A stretch of 64,000 bases of DNA from Marinobacterium halophilum (GCF_003014615.1 NZ_PYGI01000011.1:62001-126000); one strand, 5' to 3'; positions 23,942 to 35,069 are shown, counted from the stretch's first letter. A program made the numbers and translations. The notes: generated from the letters alone by a model not told the origin.

Positions 23942-23962
23942 CAAACTGATGGTTACACCACC

Positions 23963-25633
23963 ATGGATGTACAGCGAGTCATACTGATCGCCGCTCTGGC
24001 ACTGGTTTCCTACCTGATGGTGCTGCAGTGGAATGACGATTACGGTCCTGCCCAGCAGCCACAACAGCAAGCGGCTACCGTTTCCGCCTATGCCGATACC
24101 ACTCCGGCCCAGAACGTATCTGAATTGCCACAGGCAACCGATGCCAGCGCCAGTGCCGATATTCCGGTTACTGCCGGCAGTCCGGCCACCGCGCCTGCGA
24201 TGCAGTCACTGATCAGCGTCCGTACCGACGTACTGGATGTCCTGATCGATCCCCACGGTGGTGACATCATTCAGGTTGCCCTGCAGGAACATCTGTCCGC
24301 GCTCGCCAGCGACCAGCCCTTCATCCTGCTGGAACAGAATGCCAACCGCACTTATGTTGCCCAGAGTGGACTGATCGGCCGTGACGGTCCTGATGCCAGT
24401 CCCGACGGACGCCCGGTATACACCTCGGCCAATACTGAATACGTCATGGACGGTGATGCCCTGAGCGTTGATCTGAACCTGACCACCGAGACCGGTGTAC
24501 AGGTCACCAAGCGCTTCAGCTTTACCCGCGGTGAATACAAGGTCGGCGTCGAAACCATCGTCAACAATATGTCTGCCGCACCGTTCAATGCTGTGCTGTT
24601 CGGTCAGATCAAGCGTGATGGTTCAACCGACCCGTCCCAGCAGACCTCCATGGGCATGCAGTCCTATCTGGGTGCCGTATTCTCGACGGCACAGAACAAT
24701 TACCAGAAGGTCGACTTCGGCGACATGGATGAAGAACGCTTCGTCGCCAGCAGCCCGGATGGCTGGGTTGCGATGGTGCAGCATTACTTCCTCAGTGCCT
24801 GGATTCCAGCCCCCGGTGCCGAATACAAGTACGAGTCACGCAAGCTGAACGGTCAGTATCTGGTTGGTTTCATTTCGCCGGAGTTCAGTGTGGCACCGGG
24901 CCAGAGCGAAACCGTCAGCGCAACCTTCTACGCCGGCCCCAAGGATGTTGACCAGCTGGAAAAGATCGCTCCGGATCTGAACCTGACCATAGACTATGGC
25001 TGGCTGTGGTGGATTGCTTCGCCGCTGTACATGCTGCTGAAATGGATCCACTCCATTGTTGGTAACTGGGGTCTGGCGATCATCGGTATCACCATTCTGG
25101 TCAAGGCGGCGCTGTTCCACCTGAACGCCAAAGCATTCCGCTCCATGGCCAAGATGCGCAAATTCGGTCCGGAAATGGCCCGTCTCAAGGAACTCTATGG
25201 CGATGATCGTCAGAAGATGTCCCAGGAGATGATGAAGCTGTACCAGAAGGAAAAGATCAATCCGCTGGGGGGCTGTCTGCCGATTCTGGTACAGATGCCG
25301 GTGTTCATCGCGCTGTACTGGGTACTGATGGAGTCGGTGGAGCTGCGTCATGCACCGTTCTACGGCTACATTCAGGATCTCTCGCAGATGGACCCGTACT
25401 TCATCCTGCCGATCCTGATGGGTGTGACCATGTTCATCCAGCAGTCACTGAACCCGACTCCGCCTGATCCCATGCAGGCCAAGATGATGAAGATGCTGCC
25501 GATCCTGTTCACCTTCTTCTTCCTCTGGTTCCCGGCCGGTCTGGTACTGTACTGGTTGGTCAACAACATCCTGTCGATTGCCCAGCAGTGGTTCATCAAC
25601 AAGCAGATTGAAGCCGGTGAAGTGAAAGACTAA
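23963..25633 (+). CDS. yidC: Membrane protein insertase YidC
   Basis: YidC inserts and folds inner-membrane proteins, alone or with Sec; subunit c of the ATP synthase encoded downstream is a classic client. The 556-residue protein starts with a membrane anchor (residues 5-21). A large periplasmic beta-sandwich domain follows (about 60-340), with a low-complexity Gln/Ala linker at 30-75. The conserved insertase core of five segments includes [18 protein letters not shown], the cytoplasmic hairpin around [15 protein letters not shown], and [20 protein letters not shown]. It ends in a short C-tail (EAGEVKD). A terminator follows directly. Confidence 0.98.
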   Translation: MDVQRVILIAALALVSYLMVLQWNDDYGPAQQPQQQAATVSAYADTTPAQNVSELPQATDASASADIPVTAGSPATAPAMQSLISVRTDVLDVLIDPHGGDIIQVALQEHLSALASDQPFILLEQNANRTYVAQSGLIGRDGPDASPDGRPVYTSANTEYVMDGDALSVDLNLTTETGVQVTKRFSFTRGEYKVGVETIVNNMSAAPFNAVLFGQIKRDGSTDPSQQTSMGMQSYLGAVFSTAQNNYQKVDFGDMDEERFVASSPDGWVAMVQHYFLSAWIPAPGAEYKYESRKLNGQYLVGFISPEFSVAPGQSETVSATFYAGPKDVDQLEKIAPDLNLTIDYGWLWWIASPLYMLLKWIHSIVGNWGLAIIGITILVKAALFHLNAKAFRSMAKMRKFGPEMARLKELYGDDRQKMSQEMMKLYQKEKINPLGGCLPILVQMPVFIALYWVLMESVELRHAPFYGYIQDLSQMDPYFILPILMGVTMFIQQSLNPTPPDPMQAKMMKMLPILFTFFFLWFPAGLVLYWLVNNILSIAQQWFINKQIEAGEVKD

Positions 25634-25654
25634 CACCCGCTTGCACAGTAGAAT

Positions 25655-25679
25655 AAAAGGCTCCTTCGGGAGCCTTTTT
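25655..25679 (+). terminator. Rho-independent terminator after yidC
   Basis: A 10-base-pair stem (AAAAGGCTCC with GGAGCCTTTT) with a UUCG tetraloop is followed by a T-run. It sits only 24 bases before the mnmE start codon, so it may act as a partial terminator or attenuator for mnmE. Confidence 0.9.
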
Positions 25680-25703
25680 GCGTTTTCAGTTCAGGAGAAT
25701 CCC

Positions 25704-27071
25704 ATGCTCAGCACCAGTCAGGACACCATCGCCGCACAAGCTACGCCGCCCGGGCGCGGTGGCGTCGGCATCATCCGTCTTTCAGGTCCCGACGCACTGA
25801 ACATCGCCAAACAATTGCTGGGCTTCACTCCCAAACCGCGGCATGCCCACTACGCACCTTTCCTGGGAGCTGCTGGCGAACAGCTGGATCAGGGAATTGC
25901 GCTCTACTTCCCCAATCCGCACTCCTTTACCGGGGAAGACGTAGTTGAATTCCAGGGTCACGGCGGACCCGTCATTATCGATATGCTGCTGCACCGGGCC
26001 ATCGCCCTCGGCGCACGTTTGGCCCGTCCGGGAGAGTTTTCTGAACGCGCCTTTCTCAACGACAAGCTGGATCTGGCCCAGGCCGAGGCCATTGCCGACC
26101 TGATCGACAGTTCCTCGGAGCAGGCCGCCCGCTGCGCCTTGCGCTCATTACAGGGCGCGTTTTCGGAACGGGTGCATGCGCTGGTGGAAGCACTGATCCA
26201 GTTACGTATCTACGTTGAAGCCGCGATCGATTTCCCGGAAGAGGAGATCGACTTTCTTGCCGACGGCAAGGTACAGGCCGATCTGGAACAGATCCTGACC
26301 CACCTGCAACAGGTACGCCAGGAAGCACGCCAGGGTAGCCTGATGCGCGAAGGCATGAACGTGGTTATTGCCGGACGTCCCAACGCTGGCAAGTCCAGTC
26401 TGCTCAATGCACTGGCCGGCCGCGAGACCGCCATTGTCACCGATATCGAAGGCACCACCCGCGATGTCCTGCGCGAACATATCCACATTGACGGCATGCC
26501 TCTGCACATTATCGATACCGCCGGACTGCGTGATGCACCGGATGCCGTCGAGCGGATCGGTATTGACCGCGCCTGGGATGAAATTCGCAAGGCAGACCGC
26601 ATTCTGATGATGGTGGACAGCACCCGTTCCGCCACCACCGATCCGGCTCAGCTATGGCCGGAACTGGCTGATCACCTGGATGATTTCAGCCATGTCACCC
26701 TGATCCGCAACAAGGCCGATTTGACCGGCGAAAGCATCGGTCTGGAACAGCAAGGTGAATACACCTTGATCCGATTGAGCGCCAAAGGCGGTAGTGGTGT
26801 AGACCTGCTGCGCCAACACTTGAAGGAGGTCATGGGGTTCAGCAGCACCACCGAAGGTGGCTTCATGGCCCGTCGCCGTCATATTGATGCCCTTGAACGT
26901 GCCCGCGAACTGCTGGAAACCGGTTCCGAACAGTTACTGCTGCACGGAGCCGGTGAGCTGCTCGCCGAAGACCTGCGTCAAGCTCAGCAGGTGCTGGGGG
27001 AGATCACCGGTCAGTTCAGTTCCGACGATCTTCTGGGCCGCATCTTCAGCTCCTTCTGCATCGGCAAGTAA
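25704..27071 (+). CDS. mnmE: tRNA uridine-5-carboxymethylaminomethyl(34) synthesis GTPase MnmE
   Basis: MnmE, with MnmG, adds the carboxymethylaminomethyl group to U34 of several tRNAs. The 455-residue protein has the N-terminal tetrahydrofolate-binding domain ([22 protein letters not shown]), a helical domain, and an inserted G domain. G-domain motifs are [14 protein letters not shown] (G1, about residue 225), GTT (G2), DTAGLRD (G3) and NKAD (G4). The C-terminal CIGK motif has its conserved Cys. The start at 25704 has GGAG 6 bases upstream. Its partner mnmG follows beyond a 926-base gap with DnaA boxes. Confidence 0.98.
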   Translation: MLSTSQDTIAAQATPPGRGGVGIIRLSGPDALNIAKQLLGFTPKPRHAHYAPFLGAAGEQLDQGIALYFPNPHSFTGEDVVEFQGHGGPVIIDMLLHRAIALGARLARPGEFSERAFLNDKLDLAQAEAIADLIDSSSEQAARCALRSLQGAFSERVHALVEALIQLRIYVEAAIDFPEEEIDFLADGKVQADLEQILTHLQQVRQEARQGSLMREGMNVVIAGRPNAGKSSLLNALAGRETAIVTDIEGTTRDVLREHIHIDGMPLHIIDTAGLRDAPDAVERIGIDRAWDEIRKADRILMMVDSTRSATTDPAQLWPELADHLDDFSHVTLIRNKADLTGESIGLEQQGEYTLIRLSAKGGSGVDLLRQHLKEVMGFSSTTEGGFMARRRHIDALERARELLETGSEQLLLHGAGELLAEDLRQAQQVLGEITGQFSSDDLLGRIFSSFCIGK

Positions 27072-27094
27072 TCCCTCAACACGCATCTCCTGCC

Positions 27095-27119
27095 AGCGGC
27101 TGTCTTTGCAACAGCCGCT
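27095..27119 (+). terminator. Hairpin after mnmE
   Basis: A perfect 9-base-pair stem (AGCGGCTGT with ACAGCCGCT) and 7-base loop lie 23 bases beyond the mnmE stop. There is no T-run, so it is a weak terminator or 3'-end stabiliser. Confidence 0.45.
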
Positions 27120-27199
27120 CATCCAACGCCTTCCCCGCGGCAGAAAATCCCATCATCTCCCTTTGATACACGGCATATCCGTATGCGGCTATCTTCTGA

Positions 27200-27900
27200 A
27201 CAAGCCTAAGCGTTATCCACAGGGAATATTGAAAAATATTTCATAAATAGTTACCCACACGAAAGCTGGCTCTTCATTCCTGACTGCTCAATCTCTCACC
27301 AATGGCCAACCGCAACGGTATATCAGGTCGCAAACAGGTCGCAAAAAAAAGACCATGCACATACTTACCCACATACGGATCAATCATAACTATTTGTTTT
27401 GTAATAACTTTACAGCTTAACCTTGTTATTAAAAATAACTTACCCCCAAAGTAATCAAGAACTCCTCATCCATGTTATACATAACACCCACAGCTTTATG
27501 CACATGGAGAGCCACAGATTTTCGGGACAGTTTTTCAACCTGAATTTATTACCAACAAGTTACTCAGAAGTAATGCAAAGGGTTATACCTGCGAATAGTT
27601 ATCCACTGAACCCTGGTGGCATGATGTGTTTCTAACCGGTCCTTACCTGTGAGTTAACAGGGGATGAAATACCCCTGTGCATAACAGCCCCTTTTACACA
27701 CAGGGTACACCCACCCTCGGCTCAGCCTATACGGTAAGGCTATACAGGGTTTGATGATGTCTAAGTGGTTGAATATGCTGATCAATATGAGGATATGCAC
27801 GAAAAACAGGCTCTATAAACATAATACATAATAATCATCTCTTTATATAAAAGACTCTTTAACCTTATATAAGACAGTCAGCCAAGGGGTTGTTCATTCC
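27200..27900. other. oriC: mnmE-mnmG intergenic region, oriC candidate B
   Basis: The 926-base gap between mnmE and mnmG has no convincing gene. Perfect DnaA boxes (TTATNCACA) occur at 27213-27221 and 27496-27504, and at 27676-27684 on the minus strand. One-mismatch boxes occur at 27251-27259, 27365-27373, 27599-27607 and 27692-27700. The region is AT-rich, especially 27375-27445 and 27815-27875 near mnmG. This is seven boxes in under 500 bases. A cluster beside gidA/mnmG is the arrangement of E. coli oriC. Whether it initiates replication here, or is a DnaA reservoir, cannot be told from sequence. Confidence 0.65.
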
Positions 27901-27997
27901 TTGACCATTTCTTAAACCCAGACAGAACGCTATACTTGTCCACCTATTCACCCGACCCCTGTGGTCAACTCTAAACATGCAACCTGTGAGGCCTTCA

Positions 27998-29896
27998 GTG
28001 GATTACCCTGACCACTTTGATGTGATTGTAATTGGTGGCGGACATGCCGGAACGGAGGCCGCACTGGCATCAGCTCGTATCGGAGCCAAGACGCTGCTGC
28101 TGACCCATAACATCGAGACGCTGGGACAGATGTCCTGCAATCCCGCTATCGGTGGCATTGGCAAAAGCCATCTGGTGAAAGAGATCGATGCGCTGGACGG
28201 TGCTATGGCTCTGGCCACTGACCGTGGCGGGATACAGTTTCGTGTACTCAATGCCCGCAAGGGACCAGCCGTACGTGCTACTCGTGCTCAGGCTGACCGT
28301 GTGCTGTACAAGGCGGCGATCCGCTCGATTCTGGAAAATCAGCCCAACCTGCAAATCTTTCAGCAGGCCGCTGATGACCTGATTGTCGAGGGTGACCAGG
28401 TCAAGGGCGTCGTCACCCAAACCGGCATTCGTTTTCATGCCCGCTCAGTGGTATTGACCGCGGGGACGTTCCTGGGCGGTGTTATCCATATCGGTCTGGA
28501 TAATCATGCGGGTGGTCGTGCAGGAGATCCGCCCTCCATCCGCCTGGCCGAGCGACTACGCGAATTGCCGCTCCGGGTTGATCGCCTGAAGACCGGTACT
28601 CCACCGCGTATTGATGCACGCAGTGTCGATTTTTCGGTTATGCAGCCACAGCCCGGAGATACCCCTACGCCGGTCATGTCATTCATGGGCCACGTTGAAG
28701 ATCATCCCCAGCAGGTGAACTGCTTCATCACCCATACCAATGCACGCACGCACGACATTATTCGCAATGGGCTGGACCGGTCACCGATGTATACCGGTGT
28801 GATCGAAGGCATTGGTCCGCGTTACTGCCCCTCGATCGAAGACAAAATCAATCGTTTTGCCGACAAGGACCAGCACCAGATATTTGTCGAGCCCGAAGGC
28901 CTGACCACCCATGAGCTGTATCCGAACGGTATCTCGACCAGTCTGCCATTCGACGTGCAGATGGAGCTGGTACGTTCAATCCGTGGCTTTGAACAGGCGC
29001 ACATCATGCGTCCGGGTTACGCCATCGAATATGACTTCTTCAACCCGCAGGATCTGCGCCATACCCTGGAAACCCGACATATCGGCGGGCTTTACTTTGC
29101 CGGTCAGATTAACGGTACAACCGGGTATGAAGAAGCCGGTGCCCAGGGATTGCTGGCAGGCTATAACGCTGCTGCCCGCGCACTGGAGCGAGATGCCTGG
29201 TATCCGCGCCGCGACGAAGCCTATATCGGGGTGATGGTCGACGACCTGATTACACTGGGAACGTCAGAGCCGTATCGCATGTTTACCAGCCGGGCCGAAT
29301 ACCGCCTGATACTGCGTGAAGACAACGCCGATCTGCGCTTGACCGAGAAAGGCCGCGAATTGGGGCTGGTAGGTGATGCACGCTGGGCCCGTTTCGAAGC
29401 CAAACGCGAAGCGATGGAACAGGAACTGCAGCGCCTGAAAAACACCTGGGTACACCCATCAACGGCCGAGTCCGAGCAGCTGAATGCAAAGCTGAAGACA
29501 CCACTGAATCGTGAATACAATCTGGCTGATCTGGTCAAGCGCCCCGAGCTGGGCTATGCCGATGTGGCCGGACTCAAGGGTGAGCCCATCGATGATATTC
29601 AGGCGGCGGAGCAGGTTGAAATCCAGCTCAAGTATTCCGGTTATATTGAACGTCAGAAAAGTGAAATCGAGCAGATGCGCCGTCAGGAAAATACCCGTCT
29701 GCCCGAAAATTTCGATTACAGCCAGATCAGCGGCCTGTCCAACGAACTGAAACTGAAACTTGACCAGCAACGTCCGGAAACACTGGCCCAGGCTTCACGC
29801 ATTCAGGGCATGACTCCGGCGGCACTGTCGCTGTTGCTGGTATACCTGAAAAAGCGTCAGCTCAACCAGTCGGTCAATGTCCAGGAGACACCGTGA
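27998..29896 (+). CDS. mnmG: tRNA uridine-5-carboxymethylaminomethyl(34) synthesis enzyme MnmG (GidA)
   Basis: MnmG is the FAD/NADH-dependent partner of MnmE in U34 modification. The 632-residue protein opens with the FAD loop [20 protein letters not shown] and has the family motifs [30 protein letters not shown] and [22 protein letters not shown]-terminal helical domain binds MnmE. I chose the GTG at 27998 because GAGG lies 6 bases upstream and it gives the family N-terminus; an ATG at 27977 adds seven residues but lacks a ribosome site. The stop overlaps the rsmG start. Confidence 0.97.
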   Translation: MDYPDHFDVIVIGGGHAGTEAALASARIGAKTLLLTHNIETLGQMSCNPAIGGIGKSHLVKEIDALDGAMALATDRGGIQFRVLNARKGPAVRATRAQADRVLYKAAIRSILENQPNLQIFQQAADDLIVEGDQVKGVVTQTGIRFHARSVVLTAGTFLGGVIHIGLDNHAGGRAGDPPSIRLAERLRELPLRVDRLKTGTPPRIDARSVDFSVMQPQPGDTPTPVMSFMGHVEDHPQQVNCFITHTNARTHDIIRNGLDRSPMYTGVIEGIGPRYCPSIEDKINRFADKDQHQIFVEPEGLTTHELYPNGISTSLPFDVQMELVRSIRGFEQAHIMRPGYAIEYDFFNPQDLRHTLETRHIGGLYFAGQINGTTGYEEAGAQGLLAGYNAAARALERDAWYPRRDEAYIGVMVDDLITLGTSEPYRMFTSRAEYRLILREDNADLRLTEKGRELGLVGDARWARFEAKREAMEQELQRLKNTWVHPSTAESEQLNAKLKTPLNREYNLADLVKRPELGYADVAGLKGEPIDDIQAAEQVEIQLKYSGYIERQKSEIEQMRRQENTRLPENFDYSQISGLSNELKLKLDQQRPETLAQASRIQGMTPAALSLLLVYLKKRQLNQSVNVQETP

Positions 29897-30519
29897 TGAC
29901 CCTATACCGTGACCTGCTGCTGAGCAGCCTGAAACCGCTGCAGATCGAGCTGGATGATGCCCAGATTGAGCAGCTGCTGGCCTATCATCAGCTGCTGGTG
30001 AAATGGAACAAGGCCTATAATCTGACAGCGGTGCGAGACCCCGCCGAGATGGTAACGCGCCACTTGGTCGATAGCCTGAGCGTGTTGCCCTGGATCGGTA
30101 GCGGACGTCTGCTCGATGTGGGCAGCGGCCCGGGCCTGCCCGGTATTCCGCTGGCCATCTGCCGGCCGCAACTCGATGTCACCACACTGGACAGCAACGG
30201 CAAGAAAACCCGCTTTCAGCAGCAGGTGAAAAACGAGCTGGGGCTGGATAACTTGACCGTTATCAACGGCCGGGTTGAAGCGGTTGAAGCACCGCCTTTC
30301 GATATGGTGATTTCACGGGCGTTCGCCTCTATTGCCGACATGTTACAGCTCAGTGGTCATCTGGCCTCTGAACAGGGTATTTTTCTTGCCATGAAAGGGC
30401 TGTATCCTGAATCTGAACTCGAGGGGATACCGGCAAATTTCGTGCTGCACGAGTCACATCGACTGGAGTTGCCGGCGACTGAAGGCGAGCGGCACCTGCT
30501 GATTCTAGGGAGAGCATAG
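29896..30519 (+). CDS. rsmG: 16S rRNA (guanine-527-N7)-methyltransferase RsmG (GidB)
   Basis: RsmG methylates G527 of 16S rRNA; its loss gives low-level streptomycin resistance in other bacteria. The 207-residue SAM methyltransferase has KWNKAYNLTAVRDP near residue 38, the SAM loop LLDVGSGPGLPGIPLAI near 78, LDSNGKKTRFQQQV near 105, and SRAFAS near 145. AGGAG lies 8 bases before the ATG; a GTG directly before it is equally possible. It overlaps mnmG by one base and precedes parA by 2 bases. Confidence 0.97.
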   Translation: MTLYRDLLLSSLKPLQIELDDAQIEQLLAYHQLLVKWNKAYNLTAVRDPAEMVTRHLVDSLSVLPWIGSGRLLDVGSGPGLPGIPLAICRPQLDVTTLDSNGKKTRFQQQVKNELGLDNLTVINGRVEAVEAPPFDMVISRAFASIADMLQLSGHLASEQGIFLAMKGLYPESELEGIPANFVLHESHRLELPATEGERHLLILGRA

Positions 30520-30521
30520 GC

Positions 30522-31352
30522 GTGGCCAACATCATCACGATCACCAACCAGAAGGGCGGTGTGGGTAAAACCACTACCTGCGTGAATCTGGCGGCTTCAC
30601 TGGCCGCCACTCACAAGCGTGTTCTGATGATAGACCTGGATCCCCAGGGTAATGCCACCATGGGCAGCGGTATCGACAAACATCAACTGGAATGTTCGGT
30701 TTATGAGCTGCTCACCGATCAGGCTACCGCTGCCGATGCGATCATCAAGGATGCCAAGTGTGGCTACCATCTGATCGGTGCCAATGGTGATCTGACGGCG
30801 GCAGAAGTGGAGTTGTTGCAACTGCCGCGCCGTGAGTTCCGCCTGAAGATGGCGCTGTTGCCGGTTATGGATGACTATGACTTTATTCTGATCGACAACC
30901 CGCCCTCGCTGAACCTGCTGACGGTCAATGCACTGGCGGCGTCTGCCGGGGTGATCATTCCGATGCAGTGTGAATATTATGCGCTGGAAGGGATCAGTGC
31001 GCTGGTCGGTACGATCAACAAGATCAACCAGCGGCTGAATCCTGCGCTGCAGATCGAGGGCATCCTGCGCACCATGTTCGATCCACGGATGAGCCTGACC
31101 AAGGATGTTTCTACACACCTGGTCGAATATTTCGGTGACAAGGTGTATCGCACGGTGATTCCGCGCAATGTGCGCCTGGCGGAAGCCCCCAGCCACGGGT
31201 TGCCGGCGCTGCATTATGACAAGAACTCTCGGGGCGCACAGGCTTATCTGGCATTGGCCGGTGAGCTGATTCGCCGCTCGGAACGTGAACAGGCGGCGAC
31301 GGCCACGGCCGAGCCGGTGGCAACGGCCTTGACGGTACAGGAAAGCGAATAA
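30522..31352 (+). CDS. parA: Chromosome-partitioning ATPase ParA (Soj)
   Basis: ParA is a deviant-Walker ATPase that binds the nucleoid and positions ParB-parS complexes, segregating the origin. The 276-residue protein begins at a GTG (MANIITITNQKGGVGKTTTC), with the deviant Walker A KGGVGKTT, then LMIDLDPQGNATMGSG (A' motif) and LIDNPPSLNLLTVNAL (Walker B). A C-terminal Ala/Thr-rich tail of about 25 residues looks unstructured. It overlaps parB by one base. Confidence 0.97.
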   Translation: MANIITITNQKGGVGKTTTCVNLAASLAATHKRVLMIDLDPQGNATMGSGIDKHQLECSVYELLTDQATAADAIIKDAKCGYHLIGANGDLTAAEVELLQLPRREFRLKMALLPVMDDYDFILIDNPPSLNLLTVNALAASAGVIIPMQCEYYALEGISALVGTINKINQRLNPALQIEGILRTMFDPRMSLTKDVSTHLVEYFGDKVYRTVIPRNVRLAEAPSHGLPALHYDKNSRGAQAYLALAGELIRRSEREQAATATAEPVATALTVQESE

Positions 31353-32248
31353 TGGTAGTGAAAAAACGCGGGCTTGGACGAGGACTGGATGCGCTGTTGT
31401 CCGATATGTCAGGCCCACACGGGGGGATGGCAGAAACGCCGTCAAACCAAGATGCGACTGCTGTAAAGAGCGCCGATCTGCGCGAATTGGCGCTTAATTG
31501 CATCGAACCGGGGCGGTACCAGCCGCGTCGGGACCTGAACCCCGAAGCCCTGGAAGAGCTGACACAGTCCATTCGTTGCCAGGGTGTAATGCAGCCGATT
31601 GTGGTGCGCCCCATTGCCGATGATCGCTACGAAATCATCGCCGGTGAACGTCGCTGGCGCGCGACCCGCATGGCCGGTCTTGAGCGGATACCGGTGATCA
31701 TCCGGGATGTGCCGGATGAGGCAGCGATTGCCATGGCACTGATCGAGAATATTCAGCGCGAAAATCTCAATCCGATCGAAGAAGCGATGGCCCTGCAGCG
31801 GTTGCAGAGCGAATTTGAGCTGACCCAACAGCAGGTAGCGGATGCGGTCGGCAAGTCCCGCTCCACCATTGCCAATCTGTTACGGCTGATGAACCTCAGT
31901 GATGAGGTCAAGCGTTTGCTGGAGCATGGCGATCTGGAAATGGGCCATGCCCGCGCGTTGCTGGCTCTGTCGGGACTGTTACAGATCCGGGTTGCCGATG
32001 AGGTCGTGGCCAAAAATCTGTCGGTTCGTGAAACAGAGCAGCTGGTCAAACGCTACCTGCAGCCTGCCGACACGTCTGCGCCGGTAGCATCCGCCCAGAG
32101 TCCGGAACTGGAGCAACTGGCAGGCTCCCTGGCACGTCGACTGTCAACCGGTGTGCAGATCCGAGCCAGCAGCAAGGGTAAAGGCAAAATTGCAATTGAA
32201 TTCAAATCCCGTGCCGAGCTTGACGCCATTCTGCTACTGATCTCTTGA
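31352..32248 (+). CDS. parB: Chromosome-partitioning protein ParB (Spo0J), CTP-dependent clamp
   Basis: ParB binds parS and slides along DNA as a CTP-gated clamp, recruiting ParA and SMC. The 298-residue protein starts with the ParA-activating tail KKRGLGRGLDALLSD. The CTP-binding motifs are visible as GERRWRATRMAGLERIPVII and ENIQRENLNPIEEA. A helix-turn-helix follows (LTQQQVADAVGKSRSTIANL), then the C-terminal dimerisation domain (GKGKIAIEFKSRAELDAILL). Matching parS sites lie at 16507-16522 and perhaps 8632-8647. Confidence 0.98.
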   Translation: MVVKKRGLGRGLDALLSDMSGPHGGMAETPSNQDATAVKSADLRELALNCIEPGRYQPRRDLNPEALEELTQSIRCQGVMQPIVVRPIADDRYEIIAGERRWRATRMAGLERIPVIIRDVPDEAAIAMALIENIQRENLNPIEEAMALQRLQSEFELTQQQVADAVGKSRSTIANLLRLMNLSDEVKRLLEHGDLEMGHARALLALSGLLQIRVADEVVAKNLSVRETEQLVKRYLQPADTSAPVASAQSPELEQLAGSLARRLSTGVQIRASSKGKGKIAIEFKSRAELDAILLLIS

Positions 32249-32306
32249 CCCAAGACAGACAGGTTGGGTGAAGTTAAGACCTTAGTGCAAAACTGTCGGG
32301 ATTGAG

Positions 32307-32335
32307 TTGAGAATGTGAGGGGGAATGCCTATAAT
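32307..32335 (+). promoter_or_regulatory. Promoter of the atp operon
   Basis: A TTGAGA -35 box (32307-32312) is separated by exactly 17 bases from a perfect TATAAT -10 box (32330-32335). Predicted transcription starts near 32342, which places the real atpI start downstream of the upstream in-frame GTG at 32315. This is the best sigma-70 promoter in the window. Confidence 0.85.
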
Positions 32336-32380
32336 CTGCCCGCTATATGGGCACTGTTCAGGCTAGAAACAGGATCAGAC

Positions 32381-32803
32381 TTGGGAAAAGGTAAAGCAGA
32401 ACAGGCTCCGGCTGCGATCAGTCGTCATCAACGACGCAGTTACAGGGAGTTCATGCGTATCTTTCTCATTCAGGCCATATTGATACTGCTGGTATCTTCG
32501 GCCTGTTTGCTGCACAGCGCGGTAGCGGCCTATTCGGCTCTGCTGGGCGGTATGCTCTATCTGGTTCCCGGCCTGTACTTTACTTGGCGTGCCCTGGGCA
32601 ACAAGGACGCCAACAGTGCACGGCGTGTGCTGCTCAGTATGTATGCGAGCGCAATAGGGAAAATGATGTTGGCGGTAGCACTGTTCAGTGCCACCTTCAT
32701 GCTGGTTCAACCGTTGAGCCCATTTTCCCTATTTGGCACCTTCATGCTATTGCAACTATCCGGATGGATGCTGCAGTTGAAGCTGTACAAGACCGGCTCC
32801 TGA
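32381..32803 (+). CDS. atpI: ATP synthase subunit I
   Basis: AtpI is a small membrane protein that assists c-ring assembly and is not part of the finished enzyme. The product has four hydrophobic segments (FLIQAILILLVSSACLL, LLGGMLYLVPGLYF, MMLAVALFSATFMLV, LFGTFMLLQLSGWML). I place the start at the TTG at 32381, giving 140 residues. It lies downstream of the predicted transcription start and has AGGA 6 bases before it. A GTG at 32315 would lie inside the promoter, and the ATG at 32453 would give a 117-residue form. It is the first gene of the operon; the start is uncertain. Confidence 0.85.
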   Translation: MGKGKAEQAPAAISRHQRRSYREFMRIFLIQAILILLVSSACLLHSAVAAYSALLGGMLYLVPGLYFTWRALGNKDANSARRVLLSMYASAIGKMMLAVALFSATFMLVQPLSPFSLFGTFMLLQLSGWMLQLKLYKTGS

Positions 32804-32817
32804 AAAACTTTTGATGA

Positions 32818-33651
<834 letters not shown>

Positions 33652-33693
33652 GTGGGATCGGATAGTTAACGATTTACCTTTGTAAAACTCTGA

Positions 33694-33963
<270 letters not shown>

Positions 33964-34007
33964 TAAGTAGTTCGAATGGCGTTTTACCCATCCTGGGTAA
34001 CTACTTA
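33964..34007 (+). other. Intercistronic stem-loop after atpE
   Basis: Immediately after the atpE stop, TAAGTAGTT (33964-33972) pairs perfectly with AACTACTTA (33999-34007). Inside it a second stem pairs ACCCA (33986-33990) with TGGGT (33994-33998). There is no T-run and the operon continues, so it is more likely an mRNA-stability or translation element than a terminator. Confidence 0.55.
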
Positions 34008-34035
34008 ATCAGACACAACCGCGAGAGGTAATGGC

Positions 34036-34506
34036 GTGAATATCAATCTCACCATCATTGGTCAGGCCATTGCATTCTTCCTCTTCGTCGTATTTTGTAT
34101 GAAATACGTCTGGCCGCCGATTACCGGTGCGCTGGCTGAGCGTAAGAAGAAGATTGCCGAAGGGCTTGATGCGGCCGACCGTGCTGAACGAGATCTGAAG
34201 CTGGCGCAGGAAAAAGCCGCTGACGACATGCGTTCAAGCAAGGAAGAGGCAGCCGCCATCATTGAACAGGCCAACAAGCGGGCTAACCAGATCGTCGAGG
34301 AAGCCAAAGAGCAGGCACGCGAAGAAGCAAATCGCGTAAAAGCCTCTGCTCAGGCGGAACTCGATCAGGACGTCAACCGTGCGAAGGAAACTCTCCGTGC
34401 ACAGGTTGGTGCACTGGCAATTGCCGGTGCCGAGAAGATCTTGGAAGCCTCTGTTGACGAAAAAGCGCATGCCAAGCTGGTTGAGAAACTGGCAGCTGAG
34501 CTTTAA
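34036..34506 (+). CDS. atpF: ATP synthase Fo subunit b
   Basis: Subunit b is the peripheral-stalk dimer. The 156-residue protein has one N-terminal membrane helix ([19 protein letters not shown]) with the conserved WPPI after it. A long charged coiled-coil stalk rich in Ala, Glu and Lys (residues 35-140) follows. It starts with GTG, preceded by GAGAGG. Length equals E. coli (156). Confidence 0.98.
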   Translation: MNINLTIIGQAIAFFLFVVFCMKYVWPPITGALAERKKKIAEGLDAADRAERDLKLAQEKAADDMRSSKEEAAAIIEQANKRANQIVEEAKEQAREEANRVKASAQAELDQDVNRAKETLRAQVGALAIAGAEKILEASVDEKAHAKLVEKLAAEL

Positions 34507-34517
34507 GCGAGGTTACG

Positions 34518-35054
34518 ATGGCTGAACTCAATACAGTCGCTCGGCCCTACACCAAAGCCGCATTTGAACATGCGCGCGAGAAGGGCAGCCTCGATCAATG
34601 GTCAAATCTGCTGTCTGTCGCCACTCAGGTGGTGCAGGACAGCCAGATGACCCCTGTGCTGAGTAATCCGGCTTTGACAGCGGAACAGAAGGCAGAAACT
34701 CTGATTGCGGTCTGTGAAAAACAGGCCGACGAAGCAGGTAAGAACTTTATTTACCTGCTGGCAGAGAATCGTCGTCTGGGCTTGCTGCCAGAGATCGCTG
34801 CGCAGTTTGAAGTACTGAAGGCCAACCTGGAGAAAAAGGTCGATGTTGACCTGACCACGGCCTTCGCACTGGATGACGCGCAGCAGGAAAAACTGGCGAA
34901 AGCCCTCAGCACCAAGTTGGGTCGTACAGTGAAACTTACATCTCTGGTGGATAAGTCCATCATTGGCGGTGTAATCGTTCGCTCTGATGACCTTGTGATC
35001 GATGGTTCCGTTCGTGCGCGTTTGGCGAAACTGGCCGAAGCGATGAATTCCTGA
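34518..35054 (+). CDS. atpH: ATP synthase F1 subunit delta
   Basis: Subunit delta joins the peripheral stalk to the top of F1. The 178-residue protein begins MAELNTVARPYTKAAFEHA, the typical ARPYAKAAF-like start. It carries FIYLLAENRRLGLLPEI near residue 80 and the C-terminal block SIIGGVIVRSDDLVIDGSVR. It is 11 bases after atpF and 15 before atpA. Confidence 0.98.
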   Translation: MAELNTVARPYTKAAFEHAREKGSLDQWSNLLSVATQVVQDSQMTPVLSNPALTAEQKAETLIAVCEKQADEAGKNFIYLLAENRRLGLLPEIAAQFEVLKANLEKKVDVDLTTAFALDDAQQEKLAKALSTKLGRTVKLTSLVDKSIIGGVIVRSDDLVIDGSVRARLAKLAEAMNS

Positions 35055-35069
35055 GTGTGAGGAATAAAA

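Noticed and set aside
27423-27635. 70-codon open frame in the mnmE-mnmG gap
   Set aside because: It lies in AT-rich DNA over DnaA boxes, has no ribosome site and its translation looks random.
32315-32380. Longer atpI reading frame starting at a GTG
   Set aside because: The GTG lies between the -35 and -10 boxes of the atp promoter, so it would not be in the transcript.
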